A DNA stretch of 56,938 bases. It comes from Candidatus Acidiferrales bacterium. Lineage in GTDB: Bacteria; Acidobacteriota; Terriglobia; Acidiferrales; UBA7541. Position numbers and translations under genes: made by a program. The notes below the pieces were generated by a model that searched no databases, had not been told where the DNA came from, and worked only from the letters and a program-made list of their open reading frames with translations. Shown in pieces: positions 1-8,032 of the stretch. Numbering within the stretch: the stretch's first letter is position 1; each line of letters starts with the position of its first letter. Location of the stretch: assembly GCA_030037775.1 (NCBI GenBank), contig JASHQB010000158.1, positions 1 through 56,938 of the forward strand, read 5' to 3'.

Positions 1-489
1 GAAATCCTCCTCGCTGTAGGGCTCGCCGCTACGCACTCGCACGAAGGCGCCGTAAATCGATCGCAGAACGATCAAATTGACGATGGCGATAGTAAGCAGA
101 AAAAATGCAGAAATCAGAGTGCCGATCGCGCCGCCTGCGCTCCGAGTCGCATCCATACGATGCTGAAGCGCGATGGCGGTTCCGGCAATAGCTGCCGCGC
201 CGATGACGACGATCGTCGAATGCCCGAGCGAGAACATGAACCCAACCGCCACCGGACGCTTTCCCTCTTGCATCAATTTACGAGTGACGTTGTCAATCGC
301 GGCGATGTGATCGGCGTCCACGGCGTGGCGCAGGCCGAAACTGTAGGCGAGGAACGCGGTGCCGAGAAGAACGGGATAATGATAAAAAGCAATGGCCGCC
401 CAGAGCCATGCGCCCAAATTGAAGCCCAGCAAAACGGCGTATATGCCGATGATCTTGCCTCTGACGCCATTGGCATCGTCGTTGAACAA
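1..489 (-). CDS. NiCoT-family nickel/cobalt permease (partial, C-terminus off the window)
   Basis: The minus-strand frame open from 546 to 1 encodes a membrane protein with the NiCoT signature RHAVDADHIAAIDN (HX4DH metal-binding helix), then VGFMFSLGHSTIVV. This family (HoxN/NixA) imports Ni2+ or Co2+ through the inner membrane. The gene runs off the left edge after about 160 residues, before the C-terminal helices. The start is unclear. A TTG at 489 is the first usual start, but plausible family sequence (WQLRPRALF) lies upstream. There an ATT codon at 522 sits 9 nt after a good AGGAG at 532-536. No ATG or GTG exists in frame between the stop at 547-549 and the conserved core. It lies downstream of a terminator and shows no riboswitch of its own. 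Family assignment is firm; start and substrate are not. Confidence 0.8.
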   Translation of the reverse strand, partial: MFNDDANGVRGKIIGIYAVLLGFNLGAWLWAAIAFYHYPVLLGTAFLAYSFGLRHAVDADHIAAIDNVTRKLMQEGKRPVAVGFMFSLGHSTIVVIGAAAIAGTAIALQHRMDATRSAGGAIGTLISAFFLLTIAIVNLIVLRSIYGAFVRVRSGEPYSEEDF

Positions 490-602
490 AGCTCTCGGTC
501 TAAGTTGCCACCAGCGAATAATGCTGTTTCTCTCCTGAAGCCACCGTTATGAAAGGACGAGGCGGTGCGCTAAAGATTTGGCCGACGGAATTCTGAGCCT
601 TA

Positions 603-631
603 GAAGAGTAAAGCACGGCCAATTAGCCGTG
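603..631 (-). terminator. Intrinsic terminator of the duplicated GTPase operon
   Basis: On the minus strand CACGGC and GCCGTG form a 6-bp stem with a TAATTG loop (614-631), followed by CTTTACTCTTCT. It lies 45 nt after the stop codon of the GTPase gene at 677. Confidence 0.65.
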
Positions 632-676
632 ACAAGCACTAGAAGGAGTCGAAATGAGCCGTACGACCGGGGCGAA

Positions 677-2470
677 TCAATCGTTTCGTCTGGACTCCCT
701 TGACCATCCGTCTTCCGCAAACGGCCGATTCCCCTCACCTGATTGAGACAGAGCTCGAAGAGCGCGCTCGGCACGCCCCAAACGGGCCAATGCCCCCTCA
801 ACTGCCGCAGCGCCTTCCGCCTTCGCCACGCGCGCTCGATCGAGAGCGCGTTGAGCAACCCGAGTTACCTCGTGAAGAAGTTTTCGGATTTCGACTTCCA
901 ATTGCCCCCGGCTTTCCTGGACCCGATTGACGACATCCGACTGGACCCGCGTGCTGTTCATTTCCATCAAATGAGCGAGGAAGTCCGAGGCTTCTTTTTC
1001 AATCACACCATAAGCCCGGACCATGCCCAAGAATACATCCGCAAGGTAGCGCAAAGGAGAAGAGGGCAAAGCGACGTGGAGCAATTGCTCAAATGTGAAA
1101 CGCGAACGAACGCGAAACCCCTGATTCGAGTCGAGAGGGTTGGGCATGCGCGTGAATTCCGGCGCTCCCGACTCCGCTAAGTTCTTCAGAAAATCGTTGC
1201 CGATACTCACAAAGCGGGAGTCGACCTTCCGATATTCCTGCTCGGCCGCAACTTGTTCTGCTTCAAGCCAAGGCCGGATCTCACGCTCCACGACGACTTG
1301 GGCCAGGTGGAAGGTGTCTCTTCGAAACTTCGGACCATAGTGACGCGGCAGCGTCTTCAGTTCCCTCTCAAACTCGGCATTCACTTTCGGACCTGCTGTG
1401 GCGAGGAACTGCTTCCTTTGTGCCAAGAACATATCCGAAAGGCGATGTTCCTCCGCCAGGAAGAGATAACTCACGTCACGAAGCGACCTCTCGGCCTCCG
1501 AGATAGTCTGACGCAGGTGGTGAATTCGTGCCTCGGATTCTTCGATCGGGCGAATTAGGGCTTCTCTCTCTTCGGAAATAATTGCGAAAAGCTCTTCGGT
1601 CAGTCGTGCGAGGCCTCTCCTCGCCGCTGCGCGAACCAGCTCGCTGCCGGATTCATGGACCAGCCCCTCAAGGGCTGCTACGAATTCCCCCCAATCGCGT
1701 TCCGGTCCGCAGTTTGCGAGACGCTCCTCGGCGCTGACTTCATAGATCGGACCAATACGGCGTTGCAGATGCTGTCCGAGCATTTTGGCGGTAAACGACT
1801 TTGCCGCTTGGCGCTCTTCAATCGAGGTTCGGTCCGCTTTGTTCATCACGATCAGGAGGTCGCGAACGTGCTTCCCTACTTTTTTGAGGAGAGCTACTTC
1901 CTCCCCGGAAATGGGCGGATCAGCGCCGACAACGACAATTGCCGCATCAATGTGAGGCACAAACGCCTGGGTTGCCGCCGTGTTTCCCTCAAAGACGGAA
2001 CCGAGACCGGGCGTATCCACCAAGCACATACCTTGTGCGAGGAGAGGGCTCGGGGAAAACACCTCCACTCCGACGACGCCCTTCTTGTTTTCGGGATTGA
2101 GTTCCTCCGAAACAAATTGCGGCAGATCCTCCGGGGAAATCGCCATCCACTTTCCCGCTCGAAAACGGACGCGAGCGCCTCTCGAAGCACCTAGGCGGAC
2201 AACCGTTGGCACGGTGGTCAGCGGCAAAACCCCTGTGGGCAAGATGCGATCACCGAGCAAGGCGTTTAAGAGCGTGGACTTCCCTCGTTTAAACTGGCCA
2301 AGACATGCAACGTAGAATCGTCCTTCATTGGCCCGTTGAGCGAGGGCTGTGGCCTCTTCGCGAACGCGTTCGGACCCGAGATCTTCCGCTAGTTCCGCAA
2401 GCCGCAGGAGCGGGAATTCCACCTGCGTGTCCTGCACGACGTCGTCCCGATCAGTTCGCGCTGTGGTCAT
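677..2470 (-). CDS. Dynamin-like GTPase A, second copy
   Basis: A 597-residue large GTPase of the bacterial dynamin-like type. It shows G1 GQFKRGKST (about residues 58-66), threonines for G2 near 85-89, G3 DTPGLGS (152-158) and G4 NKAD (210-213). These are followed by about 380 residues of charged, helix-rich sequence as expected for a dynamin stalk. There is no signal peptide. Start 2470 is chosen because the paralogue at 10574 starts at the matching ATG, where it overlaps its upstream stop as ATGA. It is very similar to that paralogue along its whole length, so it arose by duplication. It is the last gene of a riboswitch-headed operon whose middle genes have been lost, yet its frame is intact, suggesting selection. 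Bacterial dynamins act at membranes (fusion, curvature, repair); the role here is inferred. Confidence 0.85.
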   Translation of the reverse strand: MTTARTDRDDVVQDTQVEFPLLRLAELAEDLGSERVREEATALAQRANEGRFYVACLGQFKRGKSTLLNALLGDRILPTGVLPLTTVPTVVRLGASRGARVRFRAGKWMAISPEDLPQFVSEELNPENKKGVVGVEVFSPSPLLAQGMCLVDTPGLGSVFEGNTAATQAFVPHIDAAIVVVGADPPISGEEVALLKKVGKHVRDLLIVMNKADRTSIEERQAAKSFTAKMLGQHLQRRIGPIYEVSAEERLANCGPERDWGEFVAALEGLVHESGSELVRAAARRGLARLTEELFAIISEEREALIRPIEESEARIHHLRQTISEAERSLRDVSYLFLAEEHRLSDMFLAQRKQFLATAGPKVNAEFERELKTLPRHYGPKFRRDTFHLAQVVVEREIRPWLEAEQVAAEQEYRKVDSRFVSIGNDFLKNLAESGAPEFTRMPNPLDSNQGFRVRSRFTFEQLLHVALPSSPLRYLADVFLGMVRAYGVIEKEASDFLAHLMEMNSTRVQSDVVNRVQESRGQLEVEIRKLLHEVTRVAQRALDRARVAKAEGAAAVEGALARLGRAERALRALSQSGEGNRPFAEDGWSRESRRND

Positions 2471-2490
2471 GCCGTGTATCCCGAGAACGC

Positions 2491-2771
2491 CTAGGCCGCG
2501 AACCGGCTGCCTTGCAGCAGACAATCCAAATGGACCAACTTAACCTTGACCTGGTCTCCGTAGTGATAGCGCGGCTGCGCGGCAAGCTTACACATTTTGA
2601 CGATGGAGCCTGGCAGATGAGCGCTCAAGTGCAAAACCTCTTCACGGTCTTGCCCGAGCCCGCAGGACCCCAAATCAGCTGACTCAGGCGAGCGCGCAAA
2701 GCACGGTGCAGACAGCGTGTCTCGGCCTTACGGCCGATCAACCGTTCCGCCGTCGCCTTCGCTACTCTCAC
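2491..2771 (-). pseudogene. Remnant of AAA/STAND-type ATPase
   Basis: Degenerate copy of the 272-residue ATPase at 12364-13182. From a GTG at 2771 the first 42 codons match its N-terminus through the Walker A box (GPAGSGKT). At about 2645 the sequence jumps directly to the C-terminal segment (REEVLHLSAHLPG...) in another frame; the N-terminal frame stops within six codons. About 180 residues, including Walker B, are missing. The C-terminal frame runs on to 2491. It cannot make the full protein. Confidence 0.85.
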
Positions 2772-2785
2772 GCCCCGCTCGCCCT

Positions 2786-2818
2786 CCTCCAACCGCGATG
2801 ATCATGCACTTTGGTCAT
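2786..2818 (-). pseudogene. crcB: Scar of crcB (first codons only)
   Basis: A block of about 33 nt matches the beginning of the intact crcB at 15235-15267: ATGA, then ATGATCATCGCGGTTGGAGG compared with TTGATCATCGCGGTTGGAGG. It lies at the same place, just after the dynamin-like GTPase B gene. It is abruptly joined to the ATPase remnant. The rest of crcB, the Cys-rich gene and the DUF190 genes are gone from this copy. Confidence 0.75.
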
Positions 2819-2852
2819 CGAGAGGATTCTGCTTATTCTCTTTTGAGTTCTG

Positions 2853-4976
2853 TCAGGCCCTCTTGGAAATCTCCGCCGTTGCGTCGCGGCGAGTTGGCTC
2901 GATCTCGCGACGTGCGTTTTGTGGTGGTGCACTCGCCTTCAGGCCGGCAAGGTCCTTTTCAACACCGTCGAGCTCTTCTTCTGCAAACTCCCTGCCCCTC
3001 AATTTTTGCTCGGCCTGGGCGCGATAACTCTCGGCGTAAGTCTCGAACTTCGCTCTTAGTTGGGCGATCACGGAATCGGCCCAAGCTCGCAACAATTCCC
3101 AGTACGCTTCCATTGCCGTGTAAAAGGGCTGGTCCAACTGACGGGAAATCTGGGCTGCCAGTCGTCGTTCCGCCATGCGGTGACCGAGCAGCCCCGCAAT
3201 GACCGGACGAGAAACCACGAGAGGAGAGGTCATCGTCTCAAAGACAGGCGTGCCTCGAATGACTGATCGGAATTCACCTTCGCCCGGAACGTCGGGAAGG
3301 CCGAGGGTCTCGGCGCATTGCCGGAGATCGTCCCCGAGCCGAGCTGCCAGACGCGATATCTGGAGTTGCAATTTTCTTATGTGCGACTGCACGGAGTCTG
3401 TGATGCTGTCGCGAACCAACTGTCCGGGCTTAACCTCGGTGTCGCCGCCCTTCGACCAAGAGTCCAACAATCTCTTCGCCGCTTTGTCAATCGCCTCGGG
3501 TAGGCCAGCGCTCGCTTCCTGAACCAATCTGCCACAAAGCGAACGGGTTTCTTCAATTTGGCCAGTTGTTTTTCGGAGAAGGTCCTCGGCTGCGCGAGCC
3601 TTTTCCTTTGATTCCGCTGACGCTGGCTCCCTCTTTCGCAGCCGCGCTTCCAGGGCAGCAACGACCGATTCGCGCAGCGCGCCTATTTTTCTTCGCTGGG
3701 AGGCGGCGCGCAACTCCTGTGAGCGTGCATAGAGGGGAACGATCTGATTCTCAAACCATTCATCGAGCATTTGCTTGCACGAGGGCAACACGCTTACGGG
3801 ATGGACCGGCAGATCCAGGTTGCATTCAGATGCGATGTGTTCTTTGACATAGTGAATGATTCGACTCCGATCGTCGGGGCCCAGGACATCCGCTTTGCTG
3901 AGCAGAACGTTGACGGGAATCGCCGCTTGTTGGAGAGCGATGATCGTTTGAAGATCCTCAGCTGTGAGAGTGGAACCGGCGTCAATCAAGACCACACCAA
4001 GATCACATTTCGGAAGGTAGGCCAAAGTTTCTGCGGCACCGCTGGTGGCGAGAGAACCCAGGCCGGGCGTATCTACAAATGCGACCCCGCCTCGAAGTCG
4101 CGGAGACGAAAGTGCAACAACAAGACGTGTTACATGCTTTCTGTTTCCCGGGTTCTCCTGTTCGGTTGCGAATTCTCGTAAGTGAGAAATCTCAAGCCTT
4201 TTCGTGGGACCTTCAGAAAACGATACCGTAAGAAATGGCGTCTCGGCATGGGTGATACGCGTCGGAACGGCGGTGATCGGCGTAACTCCTACTGGCAGCA
4301 CATCTGTCCCAAGGATCGCATTCAGTAAGGAAGACTTTCCCGAACTGACTCGTCCAAAAACGGCAATCTCGAAACTACGGTCTTCTGCGCGATCGAGAAT
4401 CGTGGCTATTGCCGGACGGAATTCTACAAGGCCCCGCTGGCGCACGGTGCTTTCGATTTTTTCGAGGAGTTGCAGGTCGTTACCGGCCTGCTCGAGGCGT
4501 GCCAGCCGGATTCTCAGATCCTCACCTATGCCTTCTGACAAATAAAGGTCAAAACGGCCAATCAAGCTCATCAGCTCGGCAGCGATTCCGTTCAGTTCTG
4601 TGGCCACTCGTTCCGGAAGGTCTCCATAGCCACGCATATAGCCGGGTTTGAGTTCTTCGGCGGCGATGTCAATCGCGCCTAGCGTGACGTGAATGGCTCG
4701 AGAAGCAGGAATGGATGGCTTCTCTCGTGCAATATGCTGTCCATCGAGAACTCGGAGGAGTTGCGCGCGTACTCTCGCAATGTAGTCTTCGATTGTTCTG
4801 CGCTGCGCGGGCGCGATGTCCGGAGAATAACGAGGGAAAGCGGCCTTGGAGGTCGTCGTATTGAGAACGTCTTCGATCTCTCCGAGCAGCTTGTCTATAT
4901 ACTGGCAAGTGACACGCAGCCGGTTTGCCTGATTTGGGTTGAGGTGTTCACGAAATCCATCTGGCTCCGAGCTCAT
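2853..4976 (-). CDS. Dynamin-like GTPase B, second copy
   Basis: A 707-residue large GTPase. About 200 residues of helical sequence precede the G domain: G1 GRVSSGKSS (208-216), G3 DTPGLGS (302-308), G4 SKAD (360-363). A long helical C-terminal region with many Arg/Glu runs follows. Length and layout fit bacterial dynamin-like proteins, which often occur as a pair of unlike GTPases, as A and B do here. It is first in its operon, 130 nt below fluoride riboswitch 1. It is closely similar along its length to the gene at 15302, including the LNPNQ start region, confirming a segmental duplication. Function at the membrane is inferred. Confidence 0.85.
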   Translation of the reverse strand: MSSEPDGFREHLNPNQANRLRVTCQYIDKLLGEIEDVLNTTTSKAAFPRYSPDIAPAQRRTIEDYIARVRAQLLRVLDGQHIAREKPSIPASRAIHVTLGAIDIAAEELKPGYMRGYGDLPERVATELNGIAAELMSLIGRFDLYLSEGIGEDLRIRLARLEQAGNDLQLLEKIESTVRQRGLVEFRPAIATILDRAEDRSFEIAVFGRVSSGKSSLLNAILGTDVLPVGVTPITAVPTRITHAETPFLTVSFSEGPTKRLEISHLREFATEQENPGNRKHVTRLVVALSSPRLRGGVAFVDTPGLGSLATSGAAETLAYLPKCDLGVVLIDAGSTLTAEDLQTIIALQQAAIPVNVLLSKADVLGPDDRSRIIHYVKEHIASECNLDLPVHPVSVLPSCKQMLDEWFENQIVPLYARSQELRAASQRRKIGALRESVVAALEARLRKREPASAESKEKARAAEDLLRKTTGQIEETRSLCGRLVQEASAGLPEAIDKAAKRLLDSWSKGGDTEVKPGQLVRDSITDSVQSHIRKLQLQISRLAARLGDDLRQCAETLGLPDVPGEGEFRSVIRGTPVFETMTSPLVVSRPVIAGLLGHRMAERRLAAQISRQLDQPFYTAMEAYWELLRAWADSVIAQLRAKFETYAESYRAQAEQKLRGREFAEEELDGVEKDLAGLKASAPPQNARREIEPTRRDATAEISKRA

Positions 4977-5071
4977 CTCAGCCGCTCCAGAGCCCGCCGG
5001 ACCATGCGATCAGGGGTCATCAGGTCTCCGAGTTGATTTTCATTTAGAGGGGTTTCAGCTACGCAGGAGGG

Positions 5072-5119
5072 CTAAAACGAAACAGACAACTCCTTCGCAG
5101 GTCGAAACCCTCGTAGGAG
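5072..5119 (-). terminator. Riboswitch-controlled terminator (riboswitch 1)
   Basis: On the minus strand CTCCTACGAGG (5109-5119) pairs with CCTGCGAAGGAG (5090-5101), with one mismatch and one bulge, followed by TTGTCTGTTTCGTTTT. The 5' arm is the same CTCC that closes P1 of the aptamer, so fluoride binding and termination exclude each other. Confidence 0.7.
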
Positions 5120-5164
5120 TCATCTGCCCACTTGTGGGCGGATTAAGGAGAACTCCAGCACACG
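5109..5164 (-). promoter_or_regulatory. Fluoride riboswitch 1 (crcB motif)
   Basis: On the minus strand: GGAGTTC, CUCC, UUAAUCCGCCCA-CAAG-UGGGCAGAUG (P3) and ACUCCUACGAGG. P1 is GGAGU/ACUCC. It heads the duplicated GTPase operon. P2 is the weakest of the ten copies, so this copy may have drifted. Confidence 0.85.
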
Positions 5165-5174
5165 TAATACCCAT

Positions 5175-5203
5175 ATTTTCGCGCGCAACGACGCCTAAGT
5201 CAA
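5175..5203 (-). promoter_or_regulatory. Sigma70-type promoter of riboswitch 1 operon
   Basis: TTGACT (5198-5203), a 17-nt spacer, GAAAAT (5175-5180). The TTGACT box recurs at the same place above riboswitches 3, 5, 7 and 10. Confidence 0.5.
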
Positions 5204-5228
5204 CGCCTTGCCCGTCCCGGTAGTGGTG

Positions 5229-5675
5229 TCATCCCCGCAACAATCCGCGAGCTTGATTGATCATCGCGGTTCGCTGGCGCACCAACTGCCGACGCACGCT
5301 CAATTCTGTCCGCAGGCGACGCGCCTCGATCGAGGGCTGGTGCACTTCCGGCAACCCACCCAGTCGTAACAACTCTGCTAAGGTCTCTGCATCCACGCGA
5401 TCGGTTTTCTTTCTCGATTCGGCAATCAGCCGCATCCGGTTCGGGTTCACCACCACTACTTTCGCTCCCAGATCCTTTAGCAGTTGGCAGATCCACGGTG
5501 TGATCCCGCTCGCTTCCACTGCGGCTTTCAGTCCGCGGCGAACCCAACGGCTCAGCCCAGCCGCAAAACCTTCCGCGCTCGTCAGTACCGTCGAACTGCT
5601 CACCTTCCGTCCCTTCCGGTCCACAATCCAAATCGTGCTCGACTTCACGTGCGCATCTATGCCAGCGTAGAACAT
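5229..5675 (-). pseudogene. Truncated IS110-family transposase
   Basis: The 148-residue frame starts FYAGIDAHVKSS and carries the DEDD-type N-terminal domain of IS110 transposases, with VVVNPNRMRLIAESRKKTDRVDAETLAELL. It ends shortly after INQARGLLRG, so the C-terminal transposase-20 domain is absent. The break lies within about 30 nt of the promoter of the duplicated operon, making it a likely scar of the rearrangement that placed the second GTPase copy here. Not expected to be active. Confidence 0.85.
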
Positions 5676-5779
5676 CGACGACCTCCTTGTTGGGCCTGCT
5701 TGCTCGCAGGTTCCGTGTGTTGATCACCACCGATGTATACCACCGGGGTTAACCAACTGGAGGTCGTCCCTTTTCATGA

Positions 5780-6292
5780 CATCTCCTGTGTGTGTGGAGG
5801 CTCAATGAGATTCGTCAGGCGGTCTGGTCCGTCGACCCCAATCTTCCCCTTGCGCGCATCGGCACGCTCGGCGACCTCTACGACGCTTCGATCGCGCGCA
5901 CCTCGTTCACCCTGATCATGCTGGGAATCGCCGGCGTCATGGCGCTGCTGCTCGGGACCGTCGGCCTCTACGGCGTCATCGCTTATTCCGTCTCGCAGCG
6001 CACCCGCGAGATTGGCATTCGCATGGCTCTTGGCGCGCAACAGAAAGAGGTCACTGGAATGTTCGTTCGCCAGGGATTACTGCTCACCGGCATCGGTGTT
6101 GCCTTCGGTCTGGTCGCTGCGTTCGCTACGATGCGGCTCATGTCGTCACTGCTTTTCCACGTAAGCCCGGTCGATCCGGTCACCTACGCAGCCGTCACCT
6201 TCGGGCTTGTCGCCGCGGCGTTGCTTGCCAGTTACTTGCCTTCGCGCCGCGCCGCCAACGTCAATCCCGTCGAAGCCCTTCGCGCCGAGTAG
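5780..6292 (+). pseudogene. C-terminal fragment of an ABC permease (ADOP/MacB type)
   Basis: The frame opens at 5780 after a stop, with no proper start. It encodes the last 165 or so residues of a FtsX/MacB-like permease: VDPNLPLARIGTLGDLYD, a transmembrane helix, the QRTREIGIRMALGA coupling motif, two further helices and the terminal RRAANVNPVEALRAE. This is the typical end of the duplicated permeases abundant in Acidobacteriota. The 5' part was lost next to the IS110 fragment, so this is a relic. Confidence 0.85.
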
Positions 6293-6509
6293 CGGACCCG
6301 CTGGGAATAAATCTTGCCACAATCGGCTGTTAGCGCACTAAGAAGAGGGTGCTGCTATCGTTCAGTCTCCCAAGACATGCAACAATCTCAGCAGACAAAG
6401 CAGCCGCGAGTGATGGGACTCTCGCGCGCTATACTCGCGCGCTAGGTGTAGCATTTTCCGCTCTATGCGTAATACCCCCGGTAGCAAATGACACCACCCA
6501 CGATGTGGC
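6293..6509. other. Non-coding stretch between permease relic and holA
   Basis: No gene is supported. It holds a direct repeat of TCGCGCGCTA (around 6420-6443) and no clear terminator. The two flanking genes converge here. Confidence 0.4.
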
Positions 6510-7601
6510 TCAGCTTGCAACTCCAGCCGTAAGCTGTACAATCAGGAATTCCAACACCGTACGCTGGTCCACACCGCCAGATTTCAACTGGTTGTCGGCT
6601 TCGGCGAGCACTACAAGCCCCTTGCGAAGTTGCTCGCGAGTGATCTTTTGTGCTTGCCGAAGGACGAGTTCAGCGGTCTCCGGTCGCATCCCTAGTTGCC
6701 GGGCGGCCTGCCCATGACGAACCTGGCCAGACAGTTCTTGAGCCTCCAGCAACTTCCGATACATCCAGGCAAACGCGCCCACAAGCTTCGGCGCGGATTC
6801 GCCTGAAGTCAGCAAGCGGTCCAACATCTCCAGGGCCCGTTTGCGTGGCCCAACAGCCAGCACTTCAGTGAGTTCCCAAACAGAGTTGACCTGTGCCGAG
6901 AAAACCAGGTTCCTGACATCCACCGCCGTAATGCGCTTCAGCTCGCCGACATACAGTGCGAGTTTCTCGATTTCCAGATTTGCCCGAGCTAGTTCTCCGC
7001 CGGACAAGTCCGCCAGCATCATCGCGGCGTCGCGGTCAATCCGGACAGCCATACTCATCGCCATCCGGACAATGGTCTCCACCGCAGCTTCCTCTTCTGC
7101 CGCCAGCCGGACGATCGTCGCCTTTTCATTCAGTAGCCGAAAAACTCGTGCCCTTTGGTCGAGAGCCACGGCTTCCAAGACCAGCAGTGTGAACCATGAC
7201 GGATCATCGAGGTAGGACGCCAATTGATCGAACGCCGCAGTTTGGGATTTCTCGCTTCTGACCTCAAGTAATTCCAAGTCTTCGATGAAAACCAACTGCC
7301 GACGCCCAAGCATCGGCATCGTACGCGCCTGCAGCAACGCGGAGTCAAACGCACTCTCTTTCAGCGAAAAGCGCGTGAGCGCCCATTGACGAATCTCTTC
7401 TGGAATAAAAGTATCCCGAAGCTTCTGACGACATAGATCACGCCAATAGAGATCATCTCCGAGCAGCGCAACCGCTGCACCGATTTTGCCTTCCTCTAAC
7501 AGCCTGAGAAACGCTTCGGCTTTGACAGCCTCGCCCACCAGCCCCTTCCCTGACCCTGAAACATAGGCGCGAACATGCCCGTGCACAGAGTCCGACGCCA
7601 T
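6510..7601 (-). CDS. holA: DNA polymerase III delta subunit (HolA) paralogue
   Basis: A 363-residue protein with the HolA clamp-loader pattern: an N-terminal segment FLRLLEEGKIGAAVALLGDDLYW, the RQLVFIEDLELLEV strand, SGGELARANLEIEKLALY (a family hallmark) and a C-terminal helical domain. HolA opens and loads the beta sliding clamp. The start at 7601 is preferred, because an upstream ATG at 7685 lies inside the riboswitch. The gene sits behind two tandem fluoride riboswitches (3 and 2) and is alone in its transcript. A second HolA under fluoride control would be a stress-induced spare or variant; the housekeeping copy is not in this window, so paralogue status is inferred. Confidence 0.85.
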   Translation of the reverse strand: MASDSVHGHVRAYVSGSGKGLVGEAVKAEAFLRLLEEGKIGAAVALLGDDLYWRDLCRQKLRDTFIPEEIRQWALTRFSLKESAFDSALLQARTMPMLGRRQLVFIEDLELLEVRSEKSQTAAFDQLASYLDDPSWFTLLVLEAVALDQRARVFRLLNEKATIVRLAAEEEAAVETIVRMAMSMAVRIDRDAAMMLADLSGGELARANLEIEKLALYVGELKRITAVDVRNLVFSAQVNSVWELTEVLAVGPRKRALEMLDRLLTSGESAPKLVGAFAWMYRKLLEAQELSGQVRHGQAARQLGMRPETAELVLRQAQKITREQLRKGLVVLAEADNQLKSGGVDQRTVLEFLIVQLTAGVAS

Positions 7602-7654
7602 GGGCCCCAGAATCCGATGTGGTAGGGAGCAAATCGAACAGCTACTCTTGCGCG

Positions 7655-7723
7655 CCCCTACCAAGGAAGCCCCTGTAGGGGTCATTTGCCCATGCGGGCT
7701 GTCCAGCGGCGAACCCCAACGCC
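7655..7723 (-). promoter_or_regulatory. Fluoride riboswitch 2 (crcB motif), with expression platform
   Basis: Minus strand: GGCG-UU-GGGGUU-CGCC (P2 GGCG/CGCC), then AGCCC...GGGCAAAUGACCCCUACAGG. P1 is GGGGU/ACCCC, a double compensatory change from the GGAGU/ACUCC of the other copies. The platform covaries too: CCCCUAC (7675-7681) pairs with GUAGGGG (7655-7661). A third arm UCCCUACC (7621-7628) could compete for GGUAGGG. Confidence 0.85.
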
Positions 7724-7731
7724 TTCAGCTT

Positions 7732-7857
7732 TCAGTGACGCAACCTTGAACGATGCTCCTTTGCGGAATTGCAAGAATGCTTTCCGTTCAGGTCAGCAAG
7801 TCCATTTACGAGGCTTCGTCGGATAGCCGCCAGGTTCGACGACTCCACGACAGGATC
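7732..7857 (-). other. Possible small ORF between riboswitches 3 and 2
   Basis: Downstream of riboswitch 3 the minus strand is open from the aptamer to a TGA at 7732-7734, reading VESSNLAAIRRSLVNGLADLNGK and on. A GTG lies within the platform hairpin. It is too short and too atypical to assign. It could be a leader peptide or the tail of a lost gene. Confidence 0.25.
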
Positions 7858-7925
7858 CTCGTTAGGAGTCATCATCTGGCCCCGGGTTGTGGTGGGGACA
7901 GCGGTTAAGGCCGAACTCCTTGGCC
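7841..7925 (-). promoter_or_regulatory. Fluoride riboswitch 3 (crcB motif, long subtype), with platform
   Basis: Minus strand: GGCC-AA-GGAGUU-CGGCC (P2 GGCC/GGCC), UUAACCGCUGUCCCC...GGGGCCAGAUGAUGACUCC. The platform is GACUCC-UA-ACGA pairing with UCGU-GGAGUC (7841-7870), which excludes P1. There is no U-tract. It is first of the two tandem switches before holA. Confidence 0.85.
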
Positions 7926-7933
7926 CTATCCAC

Positions 7934-7961
7934 ATGATACCGTTGATGGATGTGAAGTCAA
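7934..7961 (-). promoter_or_regulatory. Sigma70-type promoter for riboswitch 3/holA
   Basis: TTGACT (7956-7961), a 16-nt spacer, TATCAT (7934-7939), ending just above the riboswitch. It is divergent from the plus-strand promoter at 7994. Confidence 0.65.
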
Positions 7962-7993
7962 CCCGACCACAGTGGAATTGCTGGGGCGCGCGA

Positions 7994-8023
7994 TTGACAT
8001 CGGCCGGATCACAAGGCGATAAT
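7994..8023 (+). promoter_or_regulatory. Sigma70-type promoter for riboswitch 4
   Basis: TTGACA (7994-7999), an 18-nt spacer, GATAAT (8018-8023). Transcription would begin at the 5' edge of riboswitch 4. Confidence 0.7.
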
Positions 8024-8032
8024 CCACGAGTC

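Larger units (their letters stand above)
677..5203 (-). repeat. Decayed duplicate of the crcB-dynamin operon (source 10574-17656)
   Basis: The block promoter, riboswitch, GTPase B, crcB start, ATPase ends, GTPase A repeats the order of the intact operon at 10574-17656. Similarity begins around the TTGACT box and ends near the GTPase A stop. The Cys-rich and DUF190 genes and most of crcB and the ATPase have been deleted. An IS110 fragment abuts the promoter side. Confidence 0.85.

Noticed and set aside
160-552. Plus-strand 130-codon ORF
   Set aside because: It is the shadow of the NiCoT gene, whose RHAVDADHI motif lies on the other strand; the plus-strand product has no domain.
5229-5675. Active IS110 element
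   Set aside because: The transposase lacks its C-terminal domain and no element ends could be recognised.
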